Positions 50,604 through 58,898 of a stretch of 64,000 nt of DNA are shown here, one piece after another. Origin of the DNA: Pseudomonadota bacterium (GTDB lineage: Bacteria; Pseudomonadota; Alphaproteobacteria; Rhizobiales; Beijerinckiaceae); NCBI GenBank assembly GCA_023426505.1, contig JAFAAP010000074.1, forward strand, positions 1 to 64,000. Reading direction: 5' to 3'. A program made the position numbers and the translations under genes. The notes below the pieces were generated by a model. It was not told the origin of the DNA. It did not search any database and worked only from the letters and a program-made list of their open reading frames with translations. How positions within the stretch are numbered: the first letter of the stretch is position 1; each line of letters starts with the position of its first letter.

Positions 50604-50995
50604 CCCGTGACCCTTTCGGACAGCACCTCGGCGTCACGCTTCAGCGAGCGTACGGTTCGCTGCGGCGCGAGGGAGGATGCCGACATCGCGTGGCGCCCGT
50701 AGAGACCGAGACTGATCGCGATCACCGCCATGATGCCGCCGACGATCAACGCTGCGAGCGCCTCGGAATGCACCACCGTCGCCAGCCAGTTCACCAGCGC
50801 GTCGGTGAACAGCATGATGGCCGCGATCGCGAAGATCGCCGCGACTACCACCATGGCGAGGCCGATGAAGATCGTCCGCACGTTCTGGGTCATCTCGTTG
50901 CGAAAGAGCGCGAACTCCTTCTGGGCGAGATCGGTCGATTCCCGCAGAGCCTCGCCGACGAGGCCCTGGATGGTCTGATTGCCGTTTACTGACAT
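50600..50995 (-). CDS. Phage holin family (DUF1469-type) membrane protein
   Basis: This 131-residue protein has two transmembrane helices (TIFIGLAMVVVAAIFAIAAI and ALAALIVGGIMAVIAISLGL) after an amphipathic QTIQGLVGEALRESTDLAQK helix. The family name is historical; in Hyphomicrobiales these are operon partners of DUF3618 and not lysis proteins. I chose ATG 50995 because GGAG sits 7 nt upstream; the GTG at 51001 would be too close to it. Confidence 0.82.
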   Translation of the reverse strand: MSVNGNQTIQGLVGEALRESTDLAQKEFALFRNEMTQNVRTIFIGLAMVVVAAIFAIAAIMLFTDALVNWLATVVHSEALAALIVGGIMAVIAISLGLYGRHAMSASSLAPQRTVRSLKRDAEVLSERVTG

Positions 50996-51007
50996 CGCCA
51001 CTCTCCG

Positions 51008-51547
51008 TCAGGCGTTGCCTCGAGCCTGCGATCCCGAACCCTGACGGGATCGATCCCGTCCGGCGCGAGAGGTGCGGGGAATGACCTGATCCTGCCTGAG
51101 ATCTTCCGCCGTGCTCTTGATGAAGCGGGCGGCGACAAAACCGATCGCGGCGGAGACAGCGGCCACCGTGGCCGGACGGCGACGGGCCATGTCCTCGAAG
51201 TCATTGAAGATGTCCGCGAAGCTGCGCTCGCGAATGCTGCCGGCCAGAGTTTCGAGCCCCTCGGCGGCGCTGTCGACGACGGCCCGAATGTTCGGGCGCT
51301 CCTCGAACGAGCTTGTCGACTCTCTCAGCGAGGTGGCGAAATCTGCGACCGACTGGGCGATATCGTCCTTGCGGCGCTCGGCGTAATCACTGGCCTGATC
51401 GCGCGCAGCATCGATGAAGTGCCGCCCGCGCTCGACTGCGGCGCCAGCCATGTCACTGACGTCGCCCCGCAGGCTGTCCCAATCTTCGCCGTGCACGTCG
51501 TGCTGGCTGTTGCTGCTGCTGTTCTGCTGTCCCACGCCCATGGTCAA
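51008..51547 (-). CDS. Nutrient-deprivation/stress-induced membrane-anchored protein
   Basis: In this 179-residue protein helical charged repeats (FIDAARDQASDYAERRKDDI, AQSVADFATSLRES) are followed by one hydrophobic helix RRPATVAAVSAAIGFVAARF, then a basic tail. It is similar in plan to the 263-residue protein at the other end of the operon. It is the first gene of the operon, directly behind the EcfG-like promoter. Confidence 0.68.
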   Translation of the reverse strand: MTMGVGQQNSSSNSQHDVHGEDWDSLRGDVSDMAGAAVERGRHFIDAARDQASDYAERRKDDIAQSVADFATSLRESTSSFEERPNIRAVVDSAAEGLETLAGSIRERSFADIFNDFEDMARRRPATVAAVSAAIGFVAARFIKSTAEDLRQDQVIPRTSRAGRDRSRQGSGSQARGNA

Positions 51548-51569
51548 CCTCTTTCAATCGTGAGGAAGT

Positions 51570-51594
51570 AACCACCAGAAGCGCAGCAGGTTCC
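51570..51594 (-). promoter_or_regulatory. EcfG-like promoter of the four-gene stress operon
   Basis: Minus-strand GGAAC (51594-51590), 16 nt, GGTT (51573-51570). One mismatch in the -10 (G for C). It lies 23 bp before the first ATG. Confidence 0.55.
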
Positions 51595-51626
51595 GCCCCC
51601 TGCAAGGCACCTGGAGCATATGCCTA

Positions 51627-51652
51627 GGAGCATCCCTCTGAACTGCAACGTT
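51627..51652 (+). promoter_or_regulatory. EcfG-like promoter of the YihY gene
   Basis: GGAGC (51627-51631), 17 nt, CGTT (51649-51652). One mismatch in the -35. Because its -10 overlaps the TTG at 51652, it favours the ATG at 51715 as the start. Confidence 0.45.
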
Positions 51653-51714
51653 TGGGCGAGGCCAACGTTCACTTCGAAGAAGACAAGCCTAGCCCAAGCG
51701 AGTGGTTACCAATG

Positions 51715-52704
51715 GACGATGCCGTCCTGGCGCGCGTGAACGAGCACAGAGCCGACGAGGCGGGTCGCGGGCGAGCGGCCGCGCAGCCTCACCACATCCC
51801 GTGGCTCGGATGGAAGGACATTCTGTTTCGCCTCAGGGACGGGATTGCGCGGGACCGCATCGGCACCATCGCAGCCGGCACGACCTTCTTTCTTCTGCTC
51901 TCGCTCGTGCCATCGCTCGCAGCTCTCGTGTCGCTTTACGGCCTCGTCGCCGATCCGGCTACGATCGGCGATCATTTGGCGCTGCTGCGGGGATATGTGC
52001 CTCCGGGCCTGCTCGATCTCGTCGAGGGGGAACTGCACCGCCTCACCGCCAACCGGAGCAGCACCCTCGGGCTCGGCTTCGCCATTGGCGTTCTGGTGGC
52101 CTTGTGGAGCGCCAACAGCGGCATGAAGGCTCTCCTCGACTCGCTGAACGTCGCCTATGGAGAAGCGGAGAAGAGAGGTTTCCTGAAGCTCCTCGCCGTG
52201 TCGATCAGCTTCACCCTCGGGGCGATCGTGTTCTTTATGGTCGCTCTCAATCTGATGATCGGGGTTCCGCTGGTCATTCGCTTTCTGCCCCTCGGCCCCA
52301 TCGGCGACCTCCTCCTGGCCATTCTGCCGGCGCTCGTCATGTTCGTGGCGGCGGTGCTCGGTCTGGCGATGCTCTATCGGTTCGGTCCCAGCCGCGCGAA
52401 GGCAAAATGGCGCTGGGTCACTCCGGGCTCGCTGACGGCCGCCGTCCTCTGGCTCATCGGCTCCATCCTCTTCTCCTGGTACGTCTCAAGCTGGAGCAAC
52501 TACTCGGCCACCTACGGGTCGCTCGGAACCCTGATCGGCGTCATGATGTGGATCTACCTGTCGATGTGGGTCGTGCTGATCGGCGCAGAGCTGAACGCCC
52601 AGATTGAACATCAGACGGCGCAGGACACCACCCTCGGGCCGGATCGTCCTCTGGGCGAGCGTGGAGCCTTCATGGCCGATCACGTCGGACAGGCCCAGAG
52701 CTGA
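51715..52704 (+). CDS. YihY/BrkB family inner-membrane protein
   Basis: This 329-residue protein has six hydrophobic segments. Family motifs: TIAAGTTFFLLLSLVPSLAA, LALWSANSGMKALLDSLNVA and TYGSLGTLIGVMMWIYLSMW. The family was once called ribonuclease BN, wrongly; its transport role is unknown. The start at 51715 is chosen from the promoter position; 51652 (TTG) adds 21 residues. It is divergent from the stress operon. Confidence 0.85.
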   Translation, partial: DDAVLARVNEHRADEAGRGRAAAQPHHIPWLGWKDILFRLRDGIARDRIGTIAAGTTFFLLLSLVPSLAALVSLYGLVADPATIGDHLALLRGYVPPGLLDLVEGELHRLTANRSSTLGLGFAIGVLVALWSANSGMKALLDSLNVAYGEAEKRGFLKLLAVSISFTLGAIVFFMVALNLMIGVPLVIRFLPLGPIGDLLLAILPALVMFVAAVLGLAMLYRFGPSRAKAKWRWVTPGSLTAAVLWLIGSILFSWYVSSWSNYSATYGSLGTLIGVMMWIYLSMWVVLIGAELNAQIEHQTAQDTTLGPDRPLGERGAFMADHVGQAQS

Positions 52705-52879
52705 GTTCACTTCATCCCGGCGGATCCTAAACTTAGGATTGCGTAAATTTAAACATACACCTATTAATTGACAAGCTTCCTCAGAGGCACTGCCTGCCCT
52801 GTCGAAGCCATGGCCGGGCCGCGGCGATGCGCCCGCTCATCGATATGCAACTTCTTGCGACGATTTTCGGGATGACGCC

Positions 52880-53254
52880 ATGACCACACCACCTCCTTTC
52901 GGTTCCCCGGAATGCTCTTCAGTCGAAGCCGATGCCCGCGTGGCCCAGAACGCCAAGCCGCCCTTCATCAGGAACGAGAGCGCCGGACCTCCTCCGGAGC
53001 ATCAGCCAACGCCAGGGACAGGCTCCTGCGTGGCAGAATTCATTTATGAAGAGATGGCTGATGCATGCCTTTCACGTCTGAGGCAGTTCATTCCGCGCCT
53101 GCCTGCGATCACGAGGCTCCGGTTCTTTGCCTTCATCCAACTGCTTGAGGCGCCGGAGGCGCTGGCGGCGACCTTAGCGTGCGAAGCATCGGGAGCTCTT
53201 CGCCTCACGCTCGTGACGACGCAGGCTGGAAGCAATGCGCCCCTTGCGGAATGA
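52880..53254 (+). CDS. Hypothetical protein
   Basis: This 124-residue protein has a Pro-rich first half and a helical second half (EFIYEEMADACLSRLRQFIP, LRFFAFIQLLEAPEALAATL). No family recognised. It is followed by a hairpin terminator and stands convergent with the DUF892 gene. Confidence 0.5.
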   Translation: MTTPPPFGSPECSSVEADARVAQNAKPPFIRNESAGPPPEHQPTPGTGSCVAEFIYEEMADACLSRLRQFIPRLPAITRLRFFAFIQLLEAPEALAATLACEASGALRLTLVTTQAGSNAPLAE

Positions 53255-53277
53255 CCGCCCCTCCTCGCGCAAAAGAA

Positions 53278-53305
53278 GAATGCCCCGCCCGGAGGCGAGG
53301 CATTC
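53278..53305. terminator. Bidirectional hairpin between convergent genes
   Basis: GAATGCC-C-CGCC pairs with GGCG-A-GGCATTC around a 4 nt loop, with A-rich sequence on the left. It is placed between genes ending at 53254 and 53333. Confidence 0.65.
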
Positions 53306-53332
53306 GGATACTGACTTTCCGATAGGGAAGGA

Positions 53333-53827
53333 TCAGGCGGCCTTGGTGTTGACCCGGGCCTCTGCAAGGCGGGTCAGCAGCTCGTCGGTCTTCTTCTCCT
53401 CCTGGAGGTTCTGGTCGATCAGGCGCACCGCATCCGCCATGCCCAGCTCACCAGCCCAGGTTTTCAGCGAGCCGTAGCGGGTGATCTCGTAGTGTTCCAC
53501 CGCCTGGGCGGCGGCGAGGATGCCGGCGTCGAGAGCGACGCTATCGGCGAAGTCTTCCATGACTTCCTTACCTTCCTCGATGATGCCGTTGATGGCCTCG
53601 CACTGAACGCCGCGCGCAGCCTTGCCGAGCATCTTGAAGACCTCTTCCAGGCGCTCGATCTGCCCTTCGGTCTCCTCGCGGTGCTTCTCGAAAGCGTTCT
53701 TCAGCTCTTCCGACTCGGCGGCCTTCGCCATCTTCGGCAGAGACTTCAGGATCTGCTTCTCGGCGTAGTAGACATCCTTGAGGGTGTGAAGGAAGAGGTC
53801 TTCCAGGGTCTTTTCCTTGGCTGCCAT
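53333..53827 (-). CDS. DUF892 (YciE/YciF) ferritin-like protein
   Basis: This 164-residue four-helix bundle begins TLEDLFLHTLKDVYYAEKQI with metal-type Glu/His ligands spread as in ferritin-like proteins: EKHREETEGQIERLEEVF and AAAQAVEHYEITRYGSL. Function is probably stress-related iron or peroxide handling. ATG 53827 is fixed by AGGAG 8 nt upstream. Perfect EcfG promoter upstream. Confidence 0.88.
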   Translation of the reverse strand: MAAKEKTLEDLFLHTLKDVYYAEKQILKSLPKMAKAAESEELKNAFEKHREETEGQIERLEEVFKMLGKAARGVQCEAINGIIEEGKEVMEDFADSVALDAGILAAAQAVEHYEITRYGSLKTWAGELGMADAVRLIDQNLQEEKKTDELLTRLAEARVNTKAA

Positions 53828-53858
53828 GATGAGAACTCCTGTGGCTGAGAGTGGACTC

Positions 53859-53883
53859 AACGACGGCCAAGGTTGGAGGTTCC
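53859..53883 (-). promoter_or_regulatory. EcfG-type promoter of the DUF892 gene
   Basis: Minus-strand GGAAC (53883-53879), 16 nt, CGTT (53862-53859), exact, 31 bp before the ATG. Confidence 0.7.
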
Positions 53884-53910
53884 GGGCCTGTCGTTGCGTC
53901 AAGCGCAAGG

Positions 53911-53936
53911 GGAACTTCGGAAGGCTGCGTGGCGTT
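53911..53936 (+). promoter_or_regulatory. EcfG-type promoter of the DUF2892 gene
   Basis: GGAAC (53911-53915), 17 nt, CGTT (53933-53936), exact. It is divergent from the DUF892 promoter. Confidence 0.7.
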
Positions 53937-53965
53937 CGGCTCAGGCTGACCCGAAGGAGACAACC

Positions 53966-54223
53966 TTGAGCAATACCCATTCGTCCTGGGGCGACTCGGA
54001 CACGGAACAGAATCTGACGACGGCCGAAAGGGCCGCCTACATCGTGGCCGGACTCGGCCTGGCAGCCGCCGGCGCGAAGCCACGCCCGAACCCTCTTCTC
54101 AATGTCGTCGCCCTGCTGGGCGGCTCCTACCTCGCCTGGAGAGGCTATGTCGGAAACTGCCCTGTCAAAGCCGCCCTCGTGGGCCCGGACGGCATTTCCG
54201 GCCACCTAATGCACCGCAGCTAA
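53966..54223 (+). CDS. DUF2892-like small membrane protein
   Basis: This 85-residue protein starts with TTG at 53966, which has AAGGAG 6 nt upstream. It carries two hydrophobic helices (AAYIVAGLGLAAAGAK and LLNVVALLGGSYLAWRGYVG) and an NCPVKAAL end, as in YgaP-like DUF2892 proteins. The EcfG promoter 30 bp upstream agrees with this start and rules out 53873. It ends at the shared terminator. Confidence 0.72.
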   Translation: MSNTHSSWGDSDTEQNLTTAERAAYIVAGLGLAAAGAKPRPNPLLNVVALLGGSYLAWRGYVGNCPVKAALVGPDGISGHLMHRS

Positions 54224-54269
54224 CAAAAAAGCCTGCGGACCTTCGCCGGAGGGCGGCGGTCCGCAGGCT
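54224..54269 (-). terminator. Intrinsic terminator of the GlsB/YeaQ gene
   Basis: AGCCTGCGGACC (54230-54241) pairs exactly with GGTCCGCAGGCT (54258-54269). On the minus strand six T follow the stem. Confidence 0.9.
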
Positions 54270-54293
54270 CGAAGGATCTTCGATCCGTCGTGA

Positions 54294-54560
54294 TCAGTAG
54301 GTGGTGGTGGAACGGCGTCCGGCGATCATGCCGTAGATGAAGAGCACGATGACGGCGCCGACGACCGCACCGATGAGCCCAGCCCCCTCGTCTGCCCGGT
54401 ACCAGCCGACCGCCTGGCCGAGATAGGTCGCCACGAAGGCGCCGACGATGCCGAGAATGGTGGTGAGGATGAAGCCCGACGGCTCGTTCCGTCCCGGCAT
54501 GAGGAACTTGGCGATCACGCCCGCCACGAAGCCGATGATGATGGTCCAGATGATGCTCAT
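54294..54560 (-). CDS. GlsB/YeaQ/YmgE family stress membrane protein
   Basis: This 88-residue protein has three transmembrane helices and glycine-rich faces: IIWTIIIGFVAGVIAKFLMP, GRNEPSGFILTTILGIVGAF and GLIGAVVGAVIVLFIYGMIAG. This family is induced by stress in many proteobacteria. ATG 54560 gives the canonical start; longer upstream frames are not credible. Confidence 0.88.
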   Translation of the reverse strand: MSIIWTIIIGFVAGVIAKFLMPGRNEPSGFILTTILGIVGAFVATYLGQAVGWYRADEGAGLIGAVVGAVIVLFIYGMIAGRRSTTTY

Positions 54561-54594
54561 GAGGTGACCCCTGAGAGTGTTGCCTGCACAGAGG

Positions 54595-54619
54595 AACGCA
54601 CACGAGCGGCTAAGGTTGC
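54595..54619 (-). promoter_or_regulatory. EcfG-like promoter of the GlsB/YeaQ gene
   Basis: Minus-strand GCAAC (54619-54615), 16 nt, CGTT (54598-54595). One mismatch in the -35. Confidence 0.5.
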
Positions 54620-54762
54620 GCCGGGCCGAATTTTTCCGGCCTAGGACCCTCCGGCCTCCCGGGATCTTCGGCGCTCGGAGCCTCATGCCGCGCCCAACGG
54701 CCGGTCAGGCGGCTCGACAGCCGAGGTTTCCGGATACTCAGGGCAAGAACCCTGCGCGAATG

Positions 54763-54794
54763 CAAAATGCCCCGGTCCGAGCCGGGGCATCTTT
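54763..54794 (-). terminator. Intrinsic terminator of the RTX gene
   Basis: ATGCCCCGG (54767-54775) pairs with CCGGGGCAT (54782-54790). The minus-strand T-run (TTTTG) follows. Confidence 0.8.
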
Positions 54795-54852
54795 CTCATG
54801 GAACGCGCCTGACGGAGCGGAAGGGCTCGCCAGGCGGGCCCTCTCCTGCTCA

Positions 54853-57294
54853 TCAGATGGTGAAGAAGTCGCTGTAGGTCAGCTTGAGGTTCTTCGACAG
54901 GGTGGCGATCTCGACCATCTTGCCGGCTCCCGACCCGTTCTCGTCGTAGTAGAGCTTGCCGGTCTTCTTGTTGTAGATCAGGTAGTCGTTTGCGTCCTTG
55001 GCCTTGTCGCCGACGGTAAAGAAGGCGCGGCCGATCTTCGCCGGCTTGTCGATGGTGCCCTTCTTGCCGAGTTTCTTGAAGGCGGCGTTTTCCAGGTAGA
55101 TGCTGTCGTCCCGGACGTTGAAGTCCGTGATCCGGTCGGCATGGGCCTTGTTCGGCTTGTAGTCGAACGCGAACACGTCCTTGCCGGCTCCACCCGCGAG
55201 AGCGTCCTTCCCGAGCCCGCCCCAGATCTGGTCGTCGCCGAAGCCGCCGCTCAGGACGTCGTTTCCGGTGCCGCCGACAAGGGTGTCGTTGCCGTTGTCG
55301 CCGAGGAGAATGTCGTCGCCGTCCTCGCCCAGCAGCCGGTCGTTGCCTTCGTCCCCGCTCAGGAGATCCGTGCCGGCGCCGCCGAGGAGGTAGTCGTTGT
55401 CGCCGCCGCCATAGATGGTGTCGTTGCCGGCGTCGCCCCTCAGGTAGTCGAGGCCCGCGCCGCCGTTCAGGATGTCGTTGCCGCCGCCGCCGAAGATCGT
55501 GTCGCCGCTGGCGCCGCCATTGAGGGTGTTGTGATCTGCGTTGCCGAGCAGTGAAGCAGCGCCGGTGCCGATGAAGTAGATGTTCTCGACATTGGCGAAC
55601 GCCGCCAGGTTGAGGCTCGCGGTCGAGTAGATGGTGTCGTTGCCGCCACCCGCCGCCTCGACGACGGCGTCCTGGCCGTCGATGAAGTACGTGTCGTCGC
55701 CGTTGCCGCCGACCAGGGTATCCTGCCCCTCGCCGCCGGTGAGATTATCGGCGCCCTCGCCGCCTTCCAGCACGTCCGCTCCGATGCCGCCGTCAAGGAC
55801 GTCATTGCCGGCGTCGCCGCGGAGCGTGTCGTTCCCGCCTCCGCCATACAGCATGTCGTTGCCGGCGAGCCCTGAGAGTTCGTTCGCGGATTCGTCGCCG
55901 ACGAGGGTGTCGCCATGCTGCGAGCCAACGACATTCTCAATGTTCGCGTAAGTGTCGCCAGCCGCATCGCCGCTGGCGCCTACACTGGAAAGGTACGTGA
56001 TCACGCCGCTCGCGGAGCGCTCGTAAGTGACAACGTCGATCCCGGCACCGCCGTTGAAGGCATCGGAGCCCTTGCCTGCAAAGAACTTGTCGTTGCCGCC
56101 GTGGCCGTTCAGTTCGTTGCCATCGTACTCGGAGCCGGCATAGATGTCATTGCCATCTGTACCGTTGACCGTGACCTTATCAATGCGGGCATCGACGATA
56201 TTGGTCGAAATCCGGGTGTTCCCCACCCTATCATACAAGCTGATCGCCAGCCTGCCGTCCGCCATTTCTGTGATGGAGGGTTCGTACTGACCCGATTCGT
56301 TACGAACAAGCGAGCCGACGAGCAGGTGCTCGCTGACGGTAGTTCCGTCGGCTTCGATTACTTTGAGGAAGATGTCACTGTTGTCAGTTCCGACCTTTGC
56401 TGAGTAGACGACGGCAATGCGCCCGCCCTTCAACGCAACGGCATGAAAATGGTCGCTTTCCGAGGCGCCGGTGCCACCGGCCGTTAGCACAGGGATCGAC
56501 TTATCCAACGTGCCATCTGCCGTATAGGTCTTGACCTTGACCGTAGTGGCATTGGTGTTGCCATATGCAATGGCGAAACGCCCACTGAGCGTGCCGTCAG
56601 CGTTCTTCAAGGCAATGACGTCGCTGATCTCGCCGTTGTCGGCAAGCACTTCGGTTCCAACAGGCGGATTGCTCCCAGAATCGAAAACCCTGAAATACAC
56701 AGAACCGCTGCGTTCGTAGGTCACGACATGCTTTGTTGCCGATATTTGCGTAACGTCTCCAAGCCTACCGTTCCCGATCGTCCAAGGGTCAGTGGTTACG
56801 AGGCTGCCATTCGGCGTCTGGATAGCAAGCTTGATCTCGTTCTGCTGCTGCTGATTCAGCTTCTGGTAAACCGTAATGAATCCCTGACCACCCGACCGTA
56901 GCGCGACGGATGGGACATCGTTGCCAGTTCCGACGGCGAGCGTGACCGGATCCGTTGTGGCGGGAGTGCCGTTGCTGTTGTAAGCGCGGGACTTCACGCT
57001 GTACTGAGTGCCGACCTTCTCAACCCAACTGACGGCGAAGCTGCCGTTATCGAGGACAACAATATCGCTACGCTCTTGCGCAGCCCCGCTCGTCGATACG
57101 CGAATGCGGTCCCCTGGCACCTTCGCTCCCGCACCATCGTAGCGCTGAAGGTAAAGGGAGTTGCCATCACGATAGAGAACCAGATAGCCGCCTTCGGGCA
57201 AGGCGGCCACAATGTCGTCGCCGACCGATGATGAGCCGGTATTTGGGTTCCTGATGTAGACGGCGTCTTCAACACCCCAGATCGCGAATGTCAT
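54853..57294 (-). CDS. RTX calcium-binding protein, type I secreted
   Basis: This 813-residue protein has an N-terminal half (residues 1-375) of beta-strand repeats with a propeller-like rhythm (GGYLVLYRDG, GSFAVSWVEK, GRIAVVYSAK). The second half is a long run of GGxGxDxLx nonapeptides (for example GGGGNDTLRGDAGNDVL) that form calcium-filled beta rolls, interrupted once. The C-terminus ends with hydrophobic TYSDFFTI, as in type I secretion signals. No hydrolase motif is visible, so an adhesin or surface-layer role is likely. ATG 57294 has AAGGGG upstream. No transporter genes are adjacent. Confidence 0.88.
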   Translation of the reverse strand: MTFAIWGVEDAVYIRNPNTGSSSVGDDIVAALPEGGYLVLYRDGNSLYLQRYDGAGAKVPGDRIRVSTSGAAQERSDIVVLDNGSFAVSWVEKVGTQYSVKSRAYNSNGTPATTDPVTLAVGTGNDVPSVALRSGGQGFITVYQKLNQQQQNEIKLAIQTPNGSLVTTDPWTIGNGRLGDVTQISATKHVVTYERSGSVYFRVFDSGSNPPVGTEVLADNGEISDVIALKNADGTLSGRFAIAYGNTNATTVKVKTYTADGTLDKSIPVLTAGGTGASESDHFHAVALKGGRIAVVYSAKVGTDNSDIFLKVIEADGTTVSEHLLVGSLVRNESGQYEPSITEMADGRLAISLYDRVGNTRISTNIVDARIDKVTVNGTDGNDIYAGSEYDGNELNGHGGNDKFFAGKGSDAFNGGAGIDVVTYERSASGVITYLSSVGASGDAAGDTYANIENVVGSQHGDTLVGDESANELSGLAGNDMLYGGGGNDTLRGDAGNDVLDGGIGADVLEGGEGADNLTGGEGQDTLVGGNGDDTYFIDGQDAVVEAAGGGNDTIYSTASLNLAAFANVENIYFIGTGAASLLGNADHNTLNGGASGDTIFGGGGNDILNGGAGLDYLRGDAGNDTIYGGGDNDYLLGGAGTDLLSGDEGNDRLLGEDGDDILLGDNGNDTLVGGTGNDVLSGGFGDDQIWGGLGKDALAGGAGKDVFAFDYKPNKAHADRITDFNVRDDSIYLENAAFKKLGKKGTIDKPAKIGRAFFTVGDKAKDANDYLIYNKKTGKLYYDENGSGAGKMVEIATLSKNLKLTYSDFFTI

Positions 57295-57295
57295 T

Positions 57296-57730
57296 GTTCG
57301 AATCCCCTTGTAAACAGGGGATCTATGAATCGCATGGCATGTAATAACGCTACTCCCTAAACAGGGAGGAAGGGCTGAAAATGTGTGCTCACACACGAAA
57401 GCAGAGGTGAATTCTACTTGCCGGTGACGTAGGAAGGCCTTGGTAATAAATGGTTAACGTTTGGTGCGGGCAAGTTGCCGCATCGCGGTATCGACAAGAC
57501 TTTCTACCGTAATTCACCGGAAAACCTTTGGCCGGCAGCCGCGAGTGCAAGTTATTCGGAAGGGTTTAGCCAAGCCTTGATGCTTGGTCATAAAATCTGC
57601 AGAGCTAAGCTCGTCTAACCTGCAATCCTAGATGCTGCTTCTCGACAGAGCCCGCTTCGGAATTGTCATCCATCTTCTCGCCGCACTTCCCCATAACCTT
57701 TTCGGATCATGTCCATAGGAGGCGCGTGCC
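57296..57730. other. Intergenic region upstream of the RTX gene
   Basis: No gene is seen. A GTAA-N7-TTAA box at 57443-57457 (TTAA-N7-TTAC on the minus strand) is one base from the CtrA consensus and lies about 150 bp before the RTX start. The region is less GC-rich than its surroundings. Confidence 0.45.
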
Positions 57731-57895
57731 ATGAACGGCGAAGGAAACTGGTCTTTCGAAGCGGTGCAATCTCTGGTGGCTCTGGCTCGGGAGGGCGTTC
57801 CGGTCTCGGTAATCAGCCTCAAGCTCAAGCGCTCCATCACCGAGGTGCGGGCCAAGCTGAGCGACTTAGGAATCACCCCTCCGGCTGAAGCATAG
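57731..57895 (+). CDS. Small hypothetical protein with HTH-like sequence
   Basis: This 54-residue protein starts at ATG 57731 behind a strong AGGAGG (8 nt spacing). The sequence has a helix-turn-helix-like order: FEAVQSLVALAREG, VPVSVISLKLKRSITEVRAK, LSDLGITP. It ends with TAG and is followed about 140 bp later by a strong terminator. It is probably a small DNA-binding protein. Confidence 0.7.
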   Translation: MNGEGNWSFEAVQSLVALAREGVPVSVISLKLKRSITEVRAKLSDLGITPPAEA

Positions 57896-58035
57896 CTGAC
57901 GCTACAAAAATGGGCAGCAATGCTGTCCTTTTGGTCTTGAACAGCGTTCACGCATAAACTATCTCTTGCAGTGCAGCACGGCGATTGGCGTCGCAGTGTT
58001 GCTGCCCTTCTTGGGCGTTTCCTCCCTAAACTTCG

Positions 58036-58061
58036 GGCCGCTGGAGACAGCGGCCTTTTTT
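58036..58061 (+). terminator. Intrinsic terminator before the VWA operon
   Basis: GGCCGCTG (58036-58043), loop GAGA, CAGCGGCC (58048-58055), then TTTTTT. Confidence 0.92.
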
Positions 58062-58175
58062 CTTGTTCGCAGCATCCCGCATCACGGCGCCTGATCCGTC
58101 CCCGAAAGGCTTCAGCCTCGCGCCGGATTTACAACACAGCCCCGCCGTCCCACATCAAACAGGTAGGGAGGTGCG

Positions 58176-58898
58176 ATGACGGACAAGAAGGATCTCACGC
58201 AAACACGATCCGCCAGCCCGGGCGCAATGATCGACTCGTTCCTCGACGAGGCGAAACGCCTCGGTCCGGTGCAGGGCGGCTCGTCGCGCGCAAGGCTCGT
58301 CTTCGCGCTCGACGCCACCATGAGCCGGCAGCCGACCTGGGATCTGGCCTGCCGGGTGCAGGGCGAGATGTTCGCCGCGGCGAGCCGCGCCGGGGGCCTT
58401 TCGGTCCAGCTCGTCTATTTCCGCGGCTTCGGCGAATGCCGCGCCTCCCGCTGGGTCGCCGACCCGCGGGCGCTCACAGATCTCATGACCAAGATCGATT
58501 GCCGGGGCGGTCAGACCCAGATCGGGCGCGTGCTGCGGCACGTGCGGACGGAGGCCGCCCGGGCGCCGCTCAAGGTGCTCGTCTATGTCGGCGACGCCAT
58601 GGAGGAGCCGGTGGACGACCTCTGCGCCGTTGCGGGCGAGCTCGGCCTTCTCGGGATCAAGGCCTTCATGTTCCACGAGGGCCAGGATCCCGACGTAGGA
58701 CGCGCCTTCCGGGAGATCGCCCGGCTCACCGGCGGAGCCTATGCCCGCTTCGATGCGAAAGCGCCGCAGGCTCTCGCCGAACTGCTCCGGGCGGCGGCAG
58801 CTTATGCGACAGGCGGCGTGGAGGGACTCGAGCGCCTGGCTCCTTCGAGTGGGCGGGCGCGGGCCCTGCTGACGTCGATGACCGGCAGGACATCATGA
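58176..58898 (+). CDS. VWA domain protein
   Basis: This 240-residue protein has a von Willebrand factor A fold with ARLVFALDATMSRQPTW, an imperfect MIDAS (DATMS in place of DxSxS). The second ligand region is CRGGQTQIGRVLRHV and the third VYVGDAMEEP. Metal binding may be retained. No signal peptide, so cytoplasmic. It overlaps the J-domain gene by ATGA, so the two act together. Confidence 0.82.
   Translation: MTDKKDLTQTRSASPGAMIDSFLDEAKRLGPVQGGSSRARLVFALDATMSRQPTWDLACRVQGEMFAAASRAGGLSVQLVYFRGFGECRASRWVADPRALTDLMTKIDCRGGQTQIGRVLRHVRTEAARAPLKVLVYVGDAMEEPVDDLCAVAGELGLLGIKAFMFHEGQDPDVGRAFREIARLTGGAYARFDAKAPQALAELLRAAAAYATGGVEGLERLAPSSGRARALLTSMTGRTS

Noticed and set aside
52724..52739. Short inverted repeat ATCCTAA-AC-TTAGGAT after the YihY gene
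   Set aside because: Only 7 bp arms, AT-rich and without a T-run; too weak to call a terminator or operator.
54853..56100. Tandem DNA repeat in the RTX gene as a separate repeat element
   Set aside because: The repetition is at the protein level (nonapeptides) with diverged codons, fully explained by the coding sequence.
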